Source: Planctomycetota bacterium
GTDB taxonomy: Bacteria; Planctomycetota; PLA2; JAEUHO01
DNA length: 64,000 bases
Direction of reading: 5' to 3'
NCBI GenBank assembly: GCA_020631815.1
Contig: JACKGW010000003.1
Span: 62,001 to 126,000, forward strand
The position numbers and the translations under genes were made by a program. Positions within the stretch are counted from its first letter, which is position 1. Each line of letters starts with the position of its first letter. Under the pieces are notes generated by a model that ran no database searches, was not told the origin of the DNA, and saw nothing but the letters and a program-made list of their open reading frames with translations. Shown here piece by piece: positions 8,642-17,167 of this stretch.

Positions 8642-11600
8642 CCTCCGCCACCACCACCCTGCTCGACCAGCGCTACGAGCTGGTCGAGCGCGTGTTCAGC
8701 GAGGGCAACCAGGCCGCGTACCTGGCGCGTGACCTCGTGCGCGGTGAGGAGCTGCTGCTGTTCCTCGTGCCGCCGGCCAAGCGCCTGAGCCCGGAGGCCG
8801 ACACGGCACTCTGCGCCTCCATCGAAGAGGCGTTCGACGTGGCCGCACCGAGCCTGCTGCCCATCCTCGACCTGCGCACCACGGGCGACCACCGCTTCCT
8901 CGTGATGCCGCGTCCCGATGGGGCGAATGCCTGGGGCCAGTTCACGGGCAAGGGCGCCGGCACGATGTCGCCCGAGGCCGTGTGTGCCGTCGCCGACGAC
9001 CTCGTGCAGGCCGCGCGCGCTGCGCATCGCCACGGCACGCTGCTCGGCTGCTCGCCCAAGCAGGTGTGGATCCGTCCGAAGGGCGGAGCGCAGGTGCAGT
9101 TCTTCTGGATCGGCCGCGACCAGCGGGGCGTGGATGCGGGGACCACCGACGCCGCCTTGATGGCAGCCGGCGCCGAGGGCACCTACTTCCGCGCCCCGGA
9201 GGTGGGCGAGGGCCGTGCCGCCGATCCCGCCGCGGCCGATCAGTACTTCATCGGCGCGTTGCTCTACGCCTTGCTGACGGGCGAGGTACCCGGTGGTCGG
9301 CTCGCGCCCGTACGCCAAGCGCGGCCCGACGTCCCCGCCCCCATGGCCAAGGCCGTCGAGCGCGCGCTCGCCGCCGACCCGGCCGCGCGTCATCCCGACC
9401 TCGAGCGCATGCGCGCGGAGCTCTATCGCCGCCGTCCGCGTGTGGGCTTCGTGCTGCCGCTGTTGGTTCTCCTCGCCGGCTTGCTGGCGGGACGCGCGCT
9501 CTTCCGGGGAGGCGCGTCCACATCCTCGTGGGAGCTGGATCCGGCGCGCGAGGCACGTCGCGCGGCGGCGTTCGCCGCGCGGCGGGTGGAGCCGGTTGCC
9601 GTGCCCGAGCCGAGTTCGGCCGCACGACAGCGCTTCCAGGGCGCCTACGACGACGACGAGGGCAGGCAGCTCGTTCTCTCGCCCGAGGGCTCGTGGGCGC
9701 TCTCCGGCCACGGCAGCGAGGGCGTGTTGCGCGGCGCGTGGCACGACGTGCCGGGTGAGGACGGTGCGCTGCGCCTGACCCGCGTCGAGGGCGGCGAGGA
9801 CGTCGTACGATTCGTGGTCCGTGGCGCGCCCGATGCGTGGACGGCCACGGACACCGCGAGCGACGAACGCTTCTCCCTGCGCAAGGCCGGTTGGTACGAC
9901 GCCGACGCTCGCCTCGGTCCGCTGGTCGAGGTCGACGAGCCGCTGCGGGGATCGCGCGTCGGCGGCACGGCGCGCGTCGCTGGCCGGGTTCGCGTTCCGG
10001 GTACGCGGTTGCGCGTCAACGACGATGAGGTCGTTCTGGACGGCCTCCGCTTCGAAGCCACCATCGCACTCGACGACGCGACCCCGGGGCCCGCGGAGAT
10101 CCATGTCCGCGCCACGGCGCCCGACGGGTTCACGGTGCAGGAAGCCCGATCGGTGGTGGTCGAGGGACCGGCCCCCTCGTTGGACTGGACGGAAGCCACG
10201 CTGGAGGAGCGCGAGGGCGTATGGCACCTCGCCGTCGCGGGCCGTGCCGCTCCCGTGGGCGCCGGCGCGGTGCTCACCGTCAACGACGAAGAGGTCGACC
10301 TCGGGGCCGACGGCGCGTTCCGCTTCGAGCGCAAGGGCGCTGATGCGATAGCCCATGCGTTCGCGGAGGTCGCGTACCGAGGCCCCGACGGGCGGCTCAT
10401 CCGCAAGCTCGCGTGGCCTGTCGTCCGCGGGGCGCCCACGAGCGCCGTAGCCCAGTCGCTCGCCGAGGCGCGCACCGCGCTCGAGGGAGACCGCACGGAG
10501 GACGCCGAGCGCGCGCTCCGCGCCCTGCGTCGCGGCGGCGGCCTCGTCGAGGAGCTGCCCGCCGACCTGCTCGCCAAGCTCGTGCGCAGCACCCAGCTGC
10601 CGCAGCTGCAGCTGGACGCGTGGCGCGAGCCGCCGGAGTTCTATCCGAACGACGGCACCCGCGAGGTGACGGTCTCCGGCAGCACGGACTGGTGTGGCCC
10701 CGACGACGAAGTGCTCGTGGCCGGCCGGCGCGTCGACGTGCGCGACGGACGCTTCGAGACGCGCGTGCAGCTGCCCGGCATCGGCGCGCAGACCGTGCGC
10801 GTGGAGATCCGTCGCGCGGGCGAGGCCGTGGCGCGTCGCGACATGAACGTGCTCATGGCCGACCACGATGCAGACTTCCGCGCGGCCACGGGTCAGGCGC
10901 CCGCGCCCGAGCAGGTCCGTGCCTCGGCCCGGTTCGGCCTGCCCCTCGTCGTCGAGAACAAGCTGGGCATGAAGTTCGTGCTCGTACCGCCTGGTTCGTT
11001 CCCGCGCGCGGTCGCCGGCAGCGTCATCAGCATCCAGCTCACGCGCCCCTACTACTTGCAGACCACCGAGGTCACGCGCGCCCAGATCGAGGCGCTGGGC
11101 GGCAAGGGCGGGCCCACGGCGTACAAGACCCGGAGCCCGCAGAGCATCTCACTTGGCGGCGCGACCGGACCGGCGGTGTCGGTGTCGCGCCTCGCAGCCC
11201 AGTCCGCCGCGGTCAAGCTGGGCGAGCGCGAGGGCCGCACCTACCGGCTGCCGACGGAAGCGGAGTGGGAGTGGGCCGCCCGTTCCGGCGACGTGACGGG
11301 CAAGCAGCCGTGGAGTCGCGACCGCAGCGACATCGACGCCATCGCCAACTTCGCGGACCGCTCGATCAAGGCGCTCGTGCCTGGCTGGCCGGCCACGATG
11401 TATGACGAGCGTGTGGACGACGGCTCACCGGGGACGTGGCAAGCGGGCCGTGGGCGAGCCAACGCGTTCGGCGTGCGCGATCTGTTCGGCAACGTCGCCG
11501 AGTGGACCGGCGACGGCTTCGCGCCCCTCGGTGCCGACGTGACCGAGGACCCCTTCGTCGACCCGATCGGCAAGCCGGGCGTCGTGCGGGGCGGAGGCTG

Positions 11601-11712
11601 GCGCGACTTGGCCGAGAAGCAGGGCTACGACGTTCGCGAGAGCCGATCCGAGCGCGACGAGGAGCCGAGCGTGGGCTTCCGTCTCGTGCTGTTGCCGGAG
11701 CGCGGCTCATGA
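8638..11712 (+). CDS. pseudokinase with TM segment and FGE-sulfatase-like domain
   Basis: A 1024-residue protein. Residues 1-260 follow a protein-kinase fold (LLDQRYELVERVF start, AEGTYFRAPEVGEG in the APE region, ADQYFIGALLYALLTGEVP), but the catalytic marks are gone: no invariant Lys in EELLLFLV, the HRD triad reads LGC near 135-137, and there is no DFG. One transmembrane helix (VGFVLPLLVLLAGLLAGRALF, about 267-287) follows. Beyond it come beta-rich Ig-like repeats and a C-terminal formylglycine-generating-enzyme-like domain (about 780-1024: MKFVLVPPGSF, RLPTEAEWEWAARSG, FGVRDLFGNVAEWTGDGF, VVRGGGWRD). The part beyond the membrane should be periplasmic. It overlaps both neighbours by ATGA. 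The FGE-like domain may bind rather than oxidise. Confidence 0.82.
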   Translation: MTSATTTLLDQRYELVERVFSEGNQAAYLARDLVRGEELLLFLVPPAKRLSPEADTALCASIEEAFDVAAPSLLPILDLRTTGDHRFLVMPRPDGANAWGQFTGKGAGTMSPEAVCAVADDLVQAARAAHRHGTLLGCSPKQVWIRPKGGAQVQFFWIGRDQRGVDAGTTDAALMAAGAEGTYFRAPEVGEGRAADPAAADQYFIGALLYALLTGEVPGGRLAPVRQARPDVPAPMAKAVERALAADPAARHPDLERMRAELYRRRPRVGFVLPLLVLLAGLLAGRALFRGGASTSSWELDPAREARRAAAFAARRVEPVAVPEPSSAARQRFQGAYDDDEGRQLVLSPEGSWALSGHGSEGVLRGAWHDVPGEDGALRLTRVEGGEDVVRFVVRGAPDAWTATDTASDERFSLRKAGWYDADARLGPLVEVDEPLRGSRVGGTARVAGRVRVPGTRLRVNDDEVVLDGLRFEATIALDDATPGPAEIHVRATAPDGFTVQEARSVVVEGPAPSLDWTEATLEEREGVWHLAVAGRAAPVGAGAVLTVNDEEVDLGADGAFRFERKGADAIAHAFAEVAYRGPDGRLIRKLAWPVVRGAPTSAVAQSLAEARTALEGDRTEDAERALRALRRGGGLVEELPADLLAKLVRSTQLPQLQLDAWREPPEFYPNDGTREVTVSGSTDWCGPDDEVLVAGRRVDVRDGRFETRVQLPGIGAQTVRVEIRRAGEAVARRDMNVLMADHDADFRAATGQAPAPEQVRASARFGLPLVVENKLGMKFVLVPPGSFPRAVAGSVISIQLTRPYYLQTTEVTRAQIEALGGKGGPTAYKTRSPQSISLGGATGPAVSVSRLAAQSAAVKLGEREGRTYRLPTEAEWEWAARSGDVTGKQPWSRDRSDIDAIANFADRSIKALVPGWPATMYDERVDDGSPGTWQAGRGRANAFGVRDLFGNVAEWTGDGFAPLGADVTEDPFVDPIGKPGVVRGGGWRDLAEKQGYDVRESRSERDEEPSVGFRLVLLPERGS

Positions 11713-14537
11713 GCGCGCCCCGCACCCCTGCCGAAGCGCTGGCTGTCCTGGGCCTCGCTGCGGACGCGCCGCGCAGCGCGTGGGAGCCGGCGTGGAAGGC
11801 CAAGCGCAAGCCCCTGCTGAAGAACCTCAACCAGTACGACGCCGGCAAGGAGCCGCCCGACGTCGTGGCCGCGCTGGAGGAGGTGGAGTCGGCGTGGCGC
11901 ATCCTGCGTGACCTGCCCGCCGTGACGGCCGCGCCGGCGGATGCTGCAGAGGGCGATGACGCGCCGTCGGGCGGCGGCACGAGTGCTGCCTCCCACGCCA
12001 CGGTGCGACCGCTGCTCGACGCCGGGGCCCTCCTCTTCGAGCGCTACGAGACCCGCACGCTGATCTCGCACCGCCCGGAGGGGGACACCTATCGCGTGCG
12101 CGACCGCCAGCGCGGCGTGGACGTGGCCCTGAAGATCGTCGACACGGCCGTCGTGCGGGACGCACGTCAGCGCGCCCAGCTGCGCCAGGACCTCCTGGCG
12201 GCGCGCCGAGCCATCCACCCCGGCGTCGTGCGCGTGCTCGACGTGCTCGACCTGCAGCACACGTTGGTCGTCATCAGCGCCCTGCCGCGCGGCACCAACC
12301 TGTGGGATCGCGTGCTCGATGGGCCCGCACGCGGCAAGGGGCTCGAGCGACGTGACTTCGAGCGCGTTGCGCGCGGTGCGCTCGAGGCGCTCGCCGAGCT
12401 CCACGCCTCGCAGGTCCACGGTGCGATCCGGCCCGAGAGCGTCTGGATGGACGACGAGGGTCGCGTCCAGCTCTCCGACCACGGCTTCGCCCACGTGGTG
12501 CCGGCACTGCGTGAGCGGCGCCTCTCGCGCACCAAGCTGGGTACGGCCTATTGGGCGCCGGAGCAGCTGCGCGCCTCGGATGCGGAATCCGAGCTGATCG
12601 ACCAGTACGCACTGGCCCTCGTGCTGTACGAGGCGCTGGCAGGCCGACCGTCCGTCGGACGCACGGTCCGCATCAACACGTTCCGCCGCGACATCCCGGG
12701 TCGCCAGCGCGCTGCGATCGAGCGCGCTCTCAACACCAACCCGGACCGCCGCTTCGCCGACGTGGACGCGTGGGCGCACGCTGCGTTCGGCAGCGTGGCT
12801 ACGGAGCGCACCACGCCGCGCGCAACGGGCGCCCTGGCGAGCGCGCTGCCGGCGCTGGTCGGGGTGGCGCTCGCCGTGGGTCTTGCGCTCTCGCCGGTGG
12901 GTGCCGGAGTCCGCGACCGAGCTGCTGCGGCCGTGGATCGCTGGAGCGTGGCGGAGGCCGCGGCCGACGAGGTCGACGGCGACGTGCGCGGCCTCCGACG
13001 CTTGGCCGCGCGACTGGCCACGCAGCGCGAGTCGCTACCGAAGGACGCCCAGGAGCGTCTGGACGCGGTGATCCAGCAGGTCGAACACGCGAGCCTGGAT
13101 GCCGACGCACGACGCGAGGCAGGCGCCACGCTCGCCACGTTGGTCGGCGATGTGGTTGCCTCCGCCCGGGACGCTGCTCTCGCGGCGCGAGGTGACGCCG
13201 ATGCGGCGTGGGACGCCGTGGAGGCCAAGCTCTCCGCCCAAGCGGAAGCCGCAAGGACCGCCCTCGAGGCCGCGGAGCGGGAGCTCGCAGGTGGCGCCGC
13301 CGAGGATGTGACGCGGGCTGCGTGGCGCGCCGCGGACGTCCGTTCCACACACGATGCGATTACCCAGGCCGCCGCGTCTCGCCATGCTCTCGCGAACGGC
13401 GGCGCGCACGTGGCAGGCGGCGAGCGAGCCCTTGCTCGTGCCTTGGCCGCGCGCGCCGTGGGTGACGAAGGCGCCACGACGACGGCCTACGAGGCGGCGC
13501 GTGATGCGTTCACGGCGGCGACGGCGCAGGCCCAGGCCCTGCTGGAGCAGCTGGAACGCGCTGCGCCGGCCGAGGCGGTCGATCCCACCGAGGTCCCGTT
13601 CGACGAGGAGGCTCGACGCGCCGTTCTCGCCCTGTGCATGCCTCCGGCCGAAGACCTCGTGGCGATGCCTGGTGGTGCTCCCGACGTGACCGAGGCCGTC
13701 CGCACGTTGCGCGAAACGCTGATGGCCAGCGCAGAAGGGCGGGTCCTGATCAGCGATCACGGCCGGCGTGGCGGGCTCGCGGTGGAAGGAACCTGCGCCG
13801 GGCGCACACTGCGCGCCGCGGCGACGTGGCGCGTCGACGAGCGGAGCGACCGACTGCTCGTCTCCGTGCTCGAGGACGACCGGGTCGTTGCGTTGCCTGC
13901 CACTGAAGTCGCGGGACGCCTGGAGCCTCCCACCCCCACCCAGCTCGTCGCCTTGCTCGCCCCGCAGGCCGCCACCGAGCGCGCCTTGTGGAGCCGCCAC
14001 GCCGCCGACGAGACGCCGCTGCCGCGTCCCGTCCTGCGCGAGCGCGAGCGCGTCACGCGCGCGGGCGAGCTGCGGGTGGAAGGCGTGTGGGTCGGCCCGT
14101 CCGCGGGCCTCGTGCTGATCGACGGCCACGTGGCGGACCGCGCCGACGACCAGGTCGTCGCCCGCACGATGGTCCCCGGCGACGTGCTGGGCACGGCGGT
14201 CCGCGCCCACGGCATGGAAGGCCTCGTCTCGGGCCCCGCGGCCTGGATGCAGGTGGCCGTCGATGCCTTGGCGCCGCGCATCCACCTGCTCGGGCCTGCG
14301 GACGGCGGCACAGTCGAAGCGGGCCAAGAGGTCACCGTGCGCCTCTTGGTCGCCGACTCGCACCTGACCCGGCTCGTCATCGGCGGGCAGGACGTCGAGC
14401 TGCGCCCCGACGACCTCTACACGGTCGTAGAGCGCAAGCTGGTCGCCCCGGCGCGCGGACGCCTGACGCTCTCGGTATCGGCCGTGGACGCCGCGGGCAA
14501 TACGCGCAACGAGGACTACGCCTGGGCCGTGCGCTGA
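11709..14537 (+). CDS. pseudokinase with J-domain-like N-terminus and TM segment
   Basis: A 942-residue protein. Residues 1-70 (EALAVLGLAADAPRSAW ... VESAWRILRDL) resemble a J domain with the HPD tripeptide missing. A kinase-like domain (about 108-365) keeps the invariant Lys (VALKIV, Lys142) but has HGAIRPESVW where HRDLKPxNI is expected (catalytic Asp replaced by Ala239) and DHG for DFG (Asp257 kept). It should bind nucleotide at most. A hydrophobic helix (about 376-402) follows, then a long Ala/Glu/Arg-rich alpha-helical region (coiled-coil-like, to about 660) and a C-terminal Ig-like domain ending AVDAAGNTRNEDYAWAVR. It is the last gene of the cassette. Its stop lies in a palindrome shared with corA's stop. 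Confidence 0.8.
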   Translation: MSAPRTPAEALAVLGLAADAPRSAWEPAWKAKRKPLLKNLNQYDAGKEPPDVVAALEEVESAWRILRDLPAVTAAPADAAEGDDAPSGGGTSAASHATVRPLLDAGALLFERYETRTLISHRPEGDTYRVRDRQRGVDVALKIVDTAVVRDARQRAQLRQDLLAARRAIHPGVVRVLDVLDLQHTLVVISALPRGTNLWDRVLDGPARGKGLERRDFERVARGALEALAELHASQVHGAIRPESVWMDDEGRVQLSDHGFAHVVPALRERRLSRTKLGTAYWAPEQLRASDAESELIDQYALALVLYEALAGRPSVGRTVRINTFRRDIPGRQRAAIERALNTNPDRRFADVDAWAHAAFGSVATERTTPRATGALASALPALVGVALAVGLALSPVGAGVRDRAAAAVDRWSVAEAAADEVDGDVRGLRRLAARLATQRESLPKDAQERLDAVIQQVEHASLDADARREAGATLATLVGDVVASARDAALAARGDADAAWDAVEAKLSAQAEAARTALEAAERELAGGAAEDVTRAAWRAADVRSTHDAITQAAASRHALANGGAHVAGGERALARALAARAVGDEGATTTAYEAARDAFTAATAQAQALLEQLERAAPAEAVDPTEVPFDEEARRAVLALCMPPAEDLVAMPGGAPDVTEAVRTLRETLMASAEGRVLISDHGRRGGLAVEGTCAGRTLRAAATWRVDERSDRLLVSVLEDDRVVALPATEVAGRLEPPTPTQLVALLAPQAATERALWSRHAADETPLPRPVLRERERVTRAGELRVEGVWVGPSAGLVLIDGHVADRADDQVVARTMVPGDVLGTAVRAHGMEGLVSGPAAWMQVAVDALAPRIHLLGPADGGTVEAGQEVTVRLLVADSHLTRLVIGGQDVELRPDDLYTVVERKLVAPARGRLTLSVSAVDAAGNTRNEDYAWAVR

Positions 14538-14545
14538 CGCGTCAG
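14534..14545. terminator. palindrome spanning both stop codons of a convergent pair
   Basis: CTGACGCGTCAG is a perfect 12-base palindrome. It contains the TGA of the pseudokinase gene on the plus strand and the TGA of corA on the minus strand, with only 4 bases between the two stops. It could act as a short bidirectional terminator stem, but there is no T-tract. Confidence 0.3.
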
Positions 14546-15639
14546 TCGCCTGCGTCGTCGTCGGAATCGATCCGCGCGCCACGGCGCAACGGCCCGATCC
14601 AGCCCCGTCGCCGGAACCACACGAGCATGGCGACGGCAATCGCCACCATGATCGCGAGCAGGATCGGATAGGCGTACGGGTTGTCGAGCTCGGGCATGTC
14701 ATGGAAGTTCATGCCGTAGAGCCCCGCCAGGAACGTGAGCGGGATGAAGATGCTGGCCATCAAGGTGAGCACCTTCATGACCTCGTTGGTGCGATGGCCC
14801 AGCGTAGAGAGGTGCAGGTCCATGAGCCCCGTGACCATCTCGCGGCACGCATCCACGCCTTCCATGATCTGCGTCATGTGGTCGCTCGTGTCCCGCAGGT
14901 ACGAGCGCACCTCCTCGCTGACCATGGCGCTCGGGTCGCGCAGGATCGACTGCAGGGCCTCCCGCTGCGGCCAGCCCACGCGGCGCAACACCGTGACGTC
15001 GCGGCGCAGGCGATGCAGGCGGCCGAGCGTCTGGGGGCCGGAGTCCTCGATCACCTGGTCTTCGGCCTGCTCGAGGCCCTGCGCCACCGCGTCCAGCACC
15101 GGGAACCAGCGGTCCACGATGGCGTCGAGCAGGGCGTAGGCGAGGTAGTCCGGACCCAGGCGCCGCATGGGGCCGATGCCTTCGCGGATCCGCTCGCGCA
15201 CGGGCTCGAACAGGCCCAGGTAGTGGTCTTGGAAGGTGATGAGCACGCGCGGCCCGAGCACCAAGCACACCTGCGGCGAGGTCAGGCGCCCGCGATCGTC
15301 GCGCTGCATGGCGCGCGCAACGATCACGTGATGGCGGCCCCGGACCTCGGTGCTCGCCCGATGCGGCACGTTGACGGCGTCCTCCAGGGCCAGCGGATGG
15401 ACGTCGAACAGGTCCGCGATGCGACGCAGGACGTGCTCGTCGCCGAACCCCTGCACGTCGACCCAGGTAGCCCGCGTCGTGGCCGTGTACGCGGCCAGCG
15501 ACTCGACGTTGTCGATGGTGCGCTCTTCGAGGGTCTCCGCGTCGTAGGAGACGACCCGGATGCGCGTCGGGGGCGAGTCGGGGGGCGGCGCGAGCGTGCC
15601 CGGCCGGGAGCCGGGAGGCGGAAGCGACTTCTCCTGCAC
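14542..15639 (-). CDS. corA: CorA-type magnesium/cobalt transporter
   Basis: A 365-residue CorA family channel. The cytoplasmic N-terminal alpha/beta domain (VVSYDAETLEERTIDNVES ... ATWVDVQGFGD ... HPLALEDAVN) is followed by the long stalk helix region. Two C-terminal transmembrane helices carry the signature YGMNFHDMPELDN just after the first helix (LASIFIPLTFLAGLYGMNF). The protein forms a pentameric Mg2+ channel in the inner membrane. The start is GTG at 15639 and no strong ribosome site is visible. The basic tail after TM2 (WFRRRGWIG) is family-typical. The last 15 residues (ARIDSDDDAGD) are acidic. Confidence 0.93.
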   Translation of the reverse strand: MQEKSLPPPGSRPGTLAPPPDSPPTRIRVVSYDAETLEERTIDNVESLAAYTATTRATWVDVQGFGDEHVLRRIADLFDVHPLALEDAVNVPHRASTEVRGRHHVIVARAMQRDDRGRLTSPQVCLVLGPRVLITFQDHYLGLFEPVRERIREGIGPMRRLGPDYLAYALLDAIVDRWFPVLDAVAQGLEQAEDQVIEDSGPQTLGRLHRLRRDVTVLRRVGWPQREALQSILRDPSAMVSEEVRSYLRDTSDHMTQIMEGVDACREMVTGLMDLHLSTLGHRTNEVMKVLTLMASIFIPLTFLAGLYGMNFHDMPELDNPYAYPILLAIMVAIAVAMLVWFRRRGWIGPLRRGARIDSDDDAGD

Positions 15640-15716
15640 GATGGGTCCCCCGCGGCTCCCCCCCAGAGCCGGCTTGCTTGCCGGGGGAGTCTACGCGCCG
15701 CCAGGGTCGCCGGCGA

Positions 15717-16274
15717 TCAGGCGGAGCCGGGCCCCGTCAGGTGGCGGACCCGCGCCACGAAGCGCCGGGCCAGCTCGCGGCGGGCGCTGCCCAGGGCCGT
15801 CAGGAGGGGACCATCTGCCACCAAGTCCTCGTCCGTGTCGATCGCGCCCTCGACGTAGTGACCCAAGGTGGCGATCTGCTGCGGCGTGGCGTGCGGCGGG
15901 CGCAGCGCGTGGGTCACACGACGACCACGCAACAAGCCCGCGGCGCCGAGCAAGACCACACCGTTGTCGACGGCGCCCACCACGATGCCCGGCGCTGAGG
16001 CGACGCGTGCGAGCGCGCGCAGTCCCTCGGGATCCCCCAGCGGCTCGAGGATCTCACCTCCCGGAATCAGCAAGCCGACGTAGCCGGACGAGCCTGCTGC
16101 ACTGCGCGGCCCCGTTGCACGAATGGAGATGCCATCGCCCAGCGCGACCGCACCACGCTTCGGTCCCACGACTTCGATTTCCGCAAGCCGACTGTCCGCA
16201 TGCACGGCGTGAACAGCCTCTGCGACGTCGCAGTAGATCGCACCCGGATAGAGCCACAAGAGAACGCGATGCAT
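15717..16274 (-). CDS. DJ-1/PfpI-like protein lacking the catalytic cysteine
   Basis: A 185-residue protein of the DJ-1/PfpI/ThiJ superfamily. It starts VLLWLYPGAIYCDVAEAVHAV (typical of the family's first strand and helix), has GLLIPGGE, and then GAVDNGVVLLGAAGLLRGRRVT. The last block normally reads AxCHGxxxLAxAGLLxGRxxT. Here the nucleophile-elbow Cys-His is replaced by Asp-Asn, so glyoxalase, protease or transcription-linked Cys chemistry is unlikely. The reading frame is intact, so this is a functional non-catalytic variant rather than a pseudogene. It is co-oriented with corA (77-base gap) and divergent from the GNAT gene. Confidence 0.72.
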   Translation of the reverse strand: MHRVLLWLYPGAIYCDVAEAVHAVHADSRLAEIEVVGPKRGAVALGDGISIRATGPRSAAGSSGYVGLLIPGGEILEPLGDPEGLRALARVASAPGIVVGAVDNGVVLLGAAGLLRGRRVTHALRPPHATPQQIATLGHYVEGAIDTDEDLVADGPLLTALGSARRELARRFVARVRHLTGPGSA

Positions 16275-16487
16275 GGAGCCCTCCGACGCAATGCGCGTCG
16301 CCTCGGGTTGCGCACCCTACCTGATTCCGCACACGCGTCGGAGCACGCTTTCTCGCGTTCTGAGGCGATTTACGGCCATTTCCGCACAACGCGACGAGGC
16401 CGCGCGACGACCGGGAACTTCGTTACCTGCTGCGCACCCGCAACGTGGTTTCCACTCCGTTCCAATCGCTGATCGCGAGGGTGCGCG

Positions 16488-16508
16488 GCGCGCAGTACGC
16501 TGCGCGCC
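16488..16508 (+). promoter_or_regulatory. -10 box and hairpin just before the GNAT start
   Basis: GCGCGCAG (16488-16495) and CTGCGCGC (16500-16507) form a perfect 8-base inverted repeat around TACG. The -10-like TACGCT (16496-16501) lies in its centre, 7 bases before the ATG at 16509, and there is no Shine-Dalgarno. The layout fits a leaderless transcript starting at or near the ATG. The 234-base gap 16275-16508 holds nothing else I can identify. Confidence 0.4.
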
Positions 16509-17096
16509 ATGTGGTCCACCCGCTATGAGTCCGACGGCCTGGTCTTGCGCGCTTGGGAGCCCGGTGACGGGCCCGCGCTCACGGCCGCCAAGCGCGCGTC
16601 CTACGAGCACTTGAAGCCCTGGATGCCGTGGGCCGAGGCCGACCCCGACGAGGTCGCGGAGGAGAAGCGCGTGCGTCTCTTCGCCGGCAAGTGGCTGATC
16701 GGCGAGGACGCGCTGGTCTCCCTCTGGACGCCGGACGGCACCTTCCTCGGCGGCTCGGGCTTCCATCCGCGCGACGGCGACTACGAGACGCGCCAGGCCG
16801 AGATCGGCATGTGGATCGCCGGCCCCGCCGCGGGCCAGGGCGTCGGCACCCGTGCGCTGCGCGCGATGCTGCGCTGGGGCTTCGGCTCGTGGGGCTTCCT
16901 GCGGCTGTCGTGGATCTGCAACAGCGCCAACCTCGGCAGTCGACGCGTGGCCGAGAAGGCCGGCATGCTGCTCGAGGGCACCCGCCGGGGGACCTACGAC
17001 GACGTCACGAAGGGGCGCCGGGACGAGCTGCTCTTCGCCGCCCTGGCCTCGGAGTGGCGCGATCCCGAGGGGCTGCCGCTGCCCGAGCCGGCCTGA
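16509..17096 (+). CDS. GNAT family N-acetyltransferase (RimJ/RimL-like)
   Basis: A 195-residue GNAT enzyme of the RimJ/RimL type. It starts with a beta-strand plus helix (LVLRAWEPGDGPALTAA), has WMPWAEADP, then FLGGSGFHPRD and QAEIGMWIAGPAAGQGVGT, where QGVGT is the acetyl-CoA pyrophosphate loop. RVAEKAGMLLEGTRRG is the typical motif B end. It transfers an acetyl group to a protein N-terminus or a small amine; the acceptor is unknown. Length fits the family. It lies 71 bases upstream of the EfpL-type gene, so an acetyltransferase/EF-P functional link is possible but unproven. Confidence 0.88.
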   Translation: MWSTRYESDGLVLRAWEPGDGPALTAAKRASYEHLKPWMPWAEADPDEVAEEKRVRLFAGKWLIGEDALVSLWTPDGTFLGGSGFHPRDGDYETRQAEIGMWIAGPAAGQGVGTRALRAMLRWGFGSWGFLRLSWICNSANLGSRRVAEKAGMLLEGTRRGTYDDVTKGRRDELLFAALASEWRDPEGLPLPEPA

Positions 17097-17167
17097 TCCG
17101 CGGGCCCCGGCCCCACCGGGCTGGAATCGGTTTGGCGAGGGGCCTTCCGCGATGGGATCGTCGCCCG

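Noticed and set aside
8365..10866. An 833-codon open frame antisense to the kinase cassette.
   Set aside because: The opposite strand encodes kinase and membrane motifs with overlapping starts; the antisense frame has no recognisable motif or ribosome site.
15717..16274. DJ-1-like gene considered a pseudogene.
   Set aside because: The frame is complete, of normal length and codon use; only the active-site residues differ.
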